Positions 62,810 through 64,000 of a stretch of DNA of 64,000 nucleotides are shown piece by piece. The notes below the pieces were generated by a model. The model was not told where the DNA came from. It saw nothing but the letters and a program-made list of their open reading frames with translations, and ran no database searches. Position 1 is the stretch's first letter, and each line of letters begins with the position of its first letter. A program made the position numbers and the translations under genes. This stretch comes from Luteibacter sp. dw_328 (GTDB taxonomy: Bacteria > Pseudomonadota > Gammaproteobacteria > Xanthomonadales > Rhodanobacteraceae): NCBI RefSeq assembly GCF_018449605.1, contig NZ_JAAVUW010000010.1:62001-126000 (forward strand), in the 5' to 3' direction.

Positions 62810-64000
62810 TCAGACGCGGCGCAGGGAATCGGGATGCTTATCGGCGAGGTGGACGACCAGCTCGCCGAACAAGGTATTGGCCCACGCGAACCACACGCGG
62901 GTGAACTGTTTCGGATCATCCTGATCGAACGCTTCGTGCATGAAACCGGTACCGGCATGCGTGGTCTTCAGCCAGTGCAGGCACTGCCGCTGCTCGGCCA
63001 CGTCGTCCGTGGTGAAGGCCTTCATCATGATCGACATCGGCCAGATCATGCGCAGGCCTTCATGCGGACCGCCGACGCCTTCCGCGGCGCTGCCCTTGAA
63101 GAAGTACGGGTTGTGCGTGCTCCAGACCCGGTCACGCGTGCGCTGGTAGCGCGCGTCGTGCGGCGCACTCTCCAGGTAGGGCATGGCGAGCAGGCTTGGC
63201 ACGTTGGCGTCGTCCATGAACAGCTGGTTGCCGTAGCCGTCCACTTCGTAGGCCCAGTAATCGCCCTGCGGATCCTTGATCACACCGTACTGCTCGACGG
63301 CGGCGGCGACGTCGTCGGCCAGCGCATGGCATTCATCGGCGAACACCTGGTCGCCATAGAAGCTGGCGTGCATCTGGGCGAGACGGCGCAGGGTGACCAC
63401 GGCAAACAGGTTGCCCGGAATGTTGAACGCGTAGACGGTCGCATCGTCCGAAGGGCGGAACATCTGGTGGATCATGCCCACCGGGCGGGTCGGCTGGCCG
63501 TAGCCTTTCAGGAACTGGCTCTCGGTCGGATTGGGCGACTGGCGCTGGAAGTGGTACGGACCAGGGCCTTCCTTGCGCTGCTGCTCGCGAAAGGTCGTGA
63601 CGATACGACGCGTCGAAGCGCGCCACGCGTCGTCGAAGGGCTCGCGGTCACCGGTGACCTGCCAGTAACCGTGCGCGAGACGCACCGGGTAGCACAGTGA
63701 GTCGATTTCCCATTTTCGCTCGGCCACGCCGGGATGCATGTCGGTCTGGTCAGCCTGCGCCCAGTCCAGCTTGCTCTTGCCCTTGGGGTCGGGAAGGAAG
63801 GCGTTTGCGTAGGGGTCGATGGCGATGCAGCGTGCCTGCCGGCGGATAAGGCCACGGAACAGCTTGCGCAGCGCTTCGTCTTTCGGCGCCAGCGGCAGGT
63901 AAGGCCAGACCTGGGCCGAGGAATCGCGCAGCCACATCGCGTCGATATCACCGGTGACGACGAAGGTATCTTCATAACCGTCGAGACGACCGACTTCCAC
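62810..64000 (-). CDS. GH125 family alpha-mannosidase, 5' end beyond the window
   Basis: The final 396 residues are present; the start lies past the right edge. [20 protein letters not shown] near the visible start, then [17 protein letters not shown] and [20 protein letters not shown], fit GH125 exo-alpha-1,6-mannosidases, which need no metal. With the GH92 enzyme immediately downstream it forms a likely operon for trimming mannose-rich N-glycans or fungal mannan. Location cannot be judged without the N-terminus. Confidence 0.92.
   Translation of the reverse strand: MEVGRLDGYEDTFVVTGDIDAMWLRDSSAQVWPYLPLAPKDEALRKLFRGLIRRQARCIAIDPYANAFLPDPKGKSKLDWAQADQTDMHPGVAERKWEIDSLCYPVRLAHGYWQVTGDREPFDDAWRASTRRIVTTFREQQRKEGPGPYHFQRQSPNPTESQFLKGYGQPTRPVGMIHQMFRPSDDATVYAFNIPGNLFAVVTLRRLAQMHASFYGDQVFADECHALADDVAAAVEQYGVIKDPQGDYWAYEVDGYGNQLFMDDANVPSLLAMPYLESAPHDARYQRTRDRVWSTHNPYFFKGSAAEGVGGPHEGLRMIWPMSIMMKAFTTDDVAEQRQCLHWLKTTHAGTGFMHEAFDQDDPKQFTRVWFAWANTLFGELVVHLADKHPDSLRRV

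Overview
The window is chromosomal DNA of a high-GC gammaproteobacterium. Gene content and order point to the Xanthomonadales, most likely Rhodanobacteraceae (Luteibacter/Dyella type). The clues are a three-cysteine OhrR, GTAG-type REP elements, and the lolB-ispE-tRNA(Gln)-prs-rplY-pth-ychF block lying divergently next to hemA-prfA. The genus is inferred, not shown. There are no rRNA genes, CRISPR arrays, phages or intact insertion sequences.

Positions 1-24345 hold the translation and transcription core, all on the minus strand. Read in transcription order (high to low coordinates) it is: tRNA(Tyr)-tRNA(Gly)-tRNA(Thr)-tufB-tRNA(Trp)-secE-nusG; rplK-rplA-rplJ-rplL-rpoB-rpoC; rpsL-rpsG-fusA-tufA; then rpsJ-rplC-rplD-rplW-rplB-rpsS-rplV-rpsC-rplP-rpmC-rpsQ-rplN-rplX, cut by the left edge. 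Three strong sigma-70-like promoters (each with a 17-bp spacer) can be read: before tRNA(Tyr), rplK and rpsJ. The two tuf genes encode identical proteins and differ at only seven bases.

Positions 24.5-32.3 kb hold a thioesterase, a three-gene partner-switching module (membrane PP2C phosphatase, anti-sigma-type kinase, STAS antagonist), ohrR with a likely operator, small membrane/unknown genes, then ychF, pth and rplY. Positions 32.3-40.6 kb carry prs, tRNA(Gln), an unusual GNAT-IspE fusion, lolB, a TPR lipoprotein, hemA, prfA and ppk2. Positions 40.6-45 kb hold a CtaG-like protein and a Gld-type ABC transporter, followed by about 0.8 kb without genes. That gap contains two inverted copies of a palindromic element of about 140 bp with compensatory changes in its arms.

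Positions 45.7-57 kb hold an SRPBCC/GyrI-like membrane protein, a NarL-type two-component system, a GNAT-minC-minD-minE-HExxH protein operon, a Bcr/CflA efflux pump, crcB, cfa and an MFS carrier. Positions 56.8-64 kb hold an ATP-grasp enzyme, a PAS-only sensor, several small unknown genes, and two alpha-mannosidase genes (GH92 and a GH125 cut by the right edge) that probably act together on mannose-rich glycans.

No complete new defence or biosynthetic system is evident. The most novel-looking items are the palindromic element pair, the GNAT-IspE fusion with a stranded ribosome-binding site, the HExxH protein tied to minCDE, the DUF6338/proline-rich pair, and hairpins placed at the very 5' end of two ribosomal-protein transcripts.
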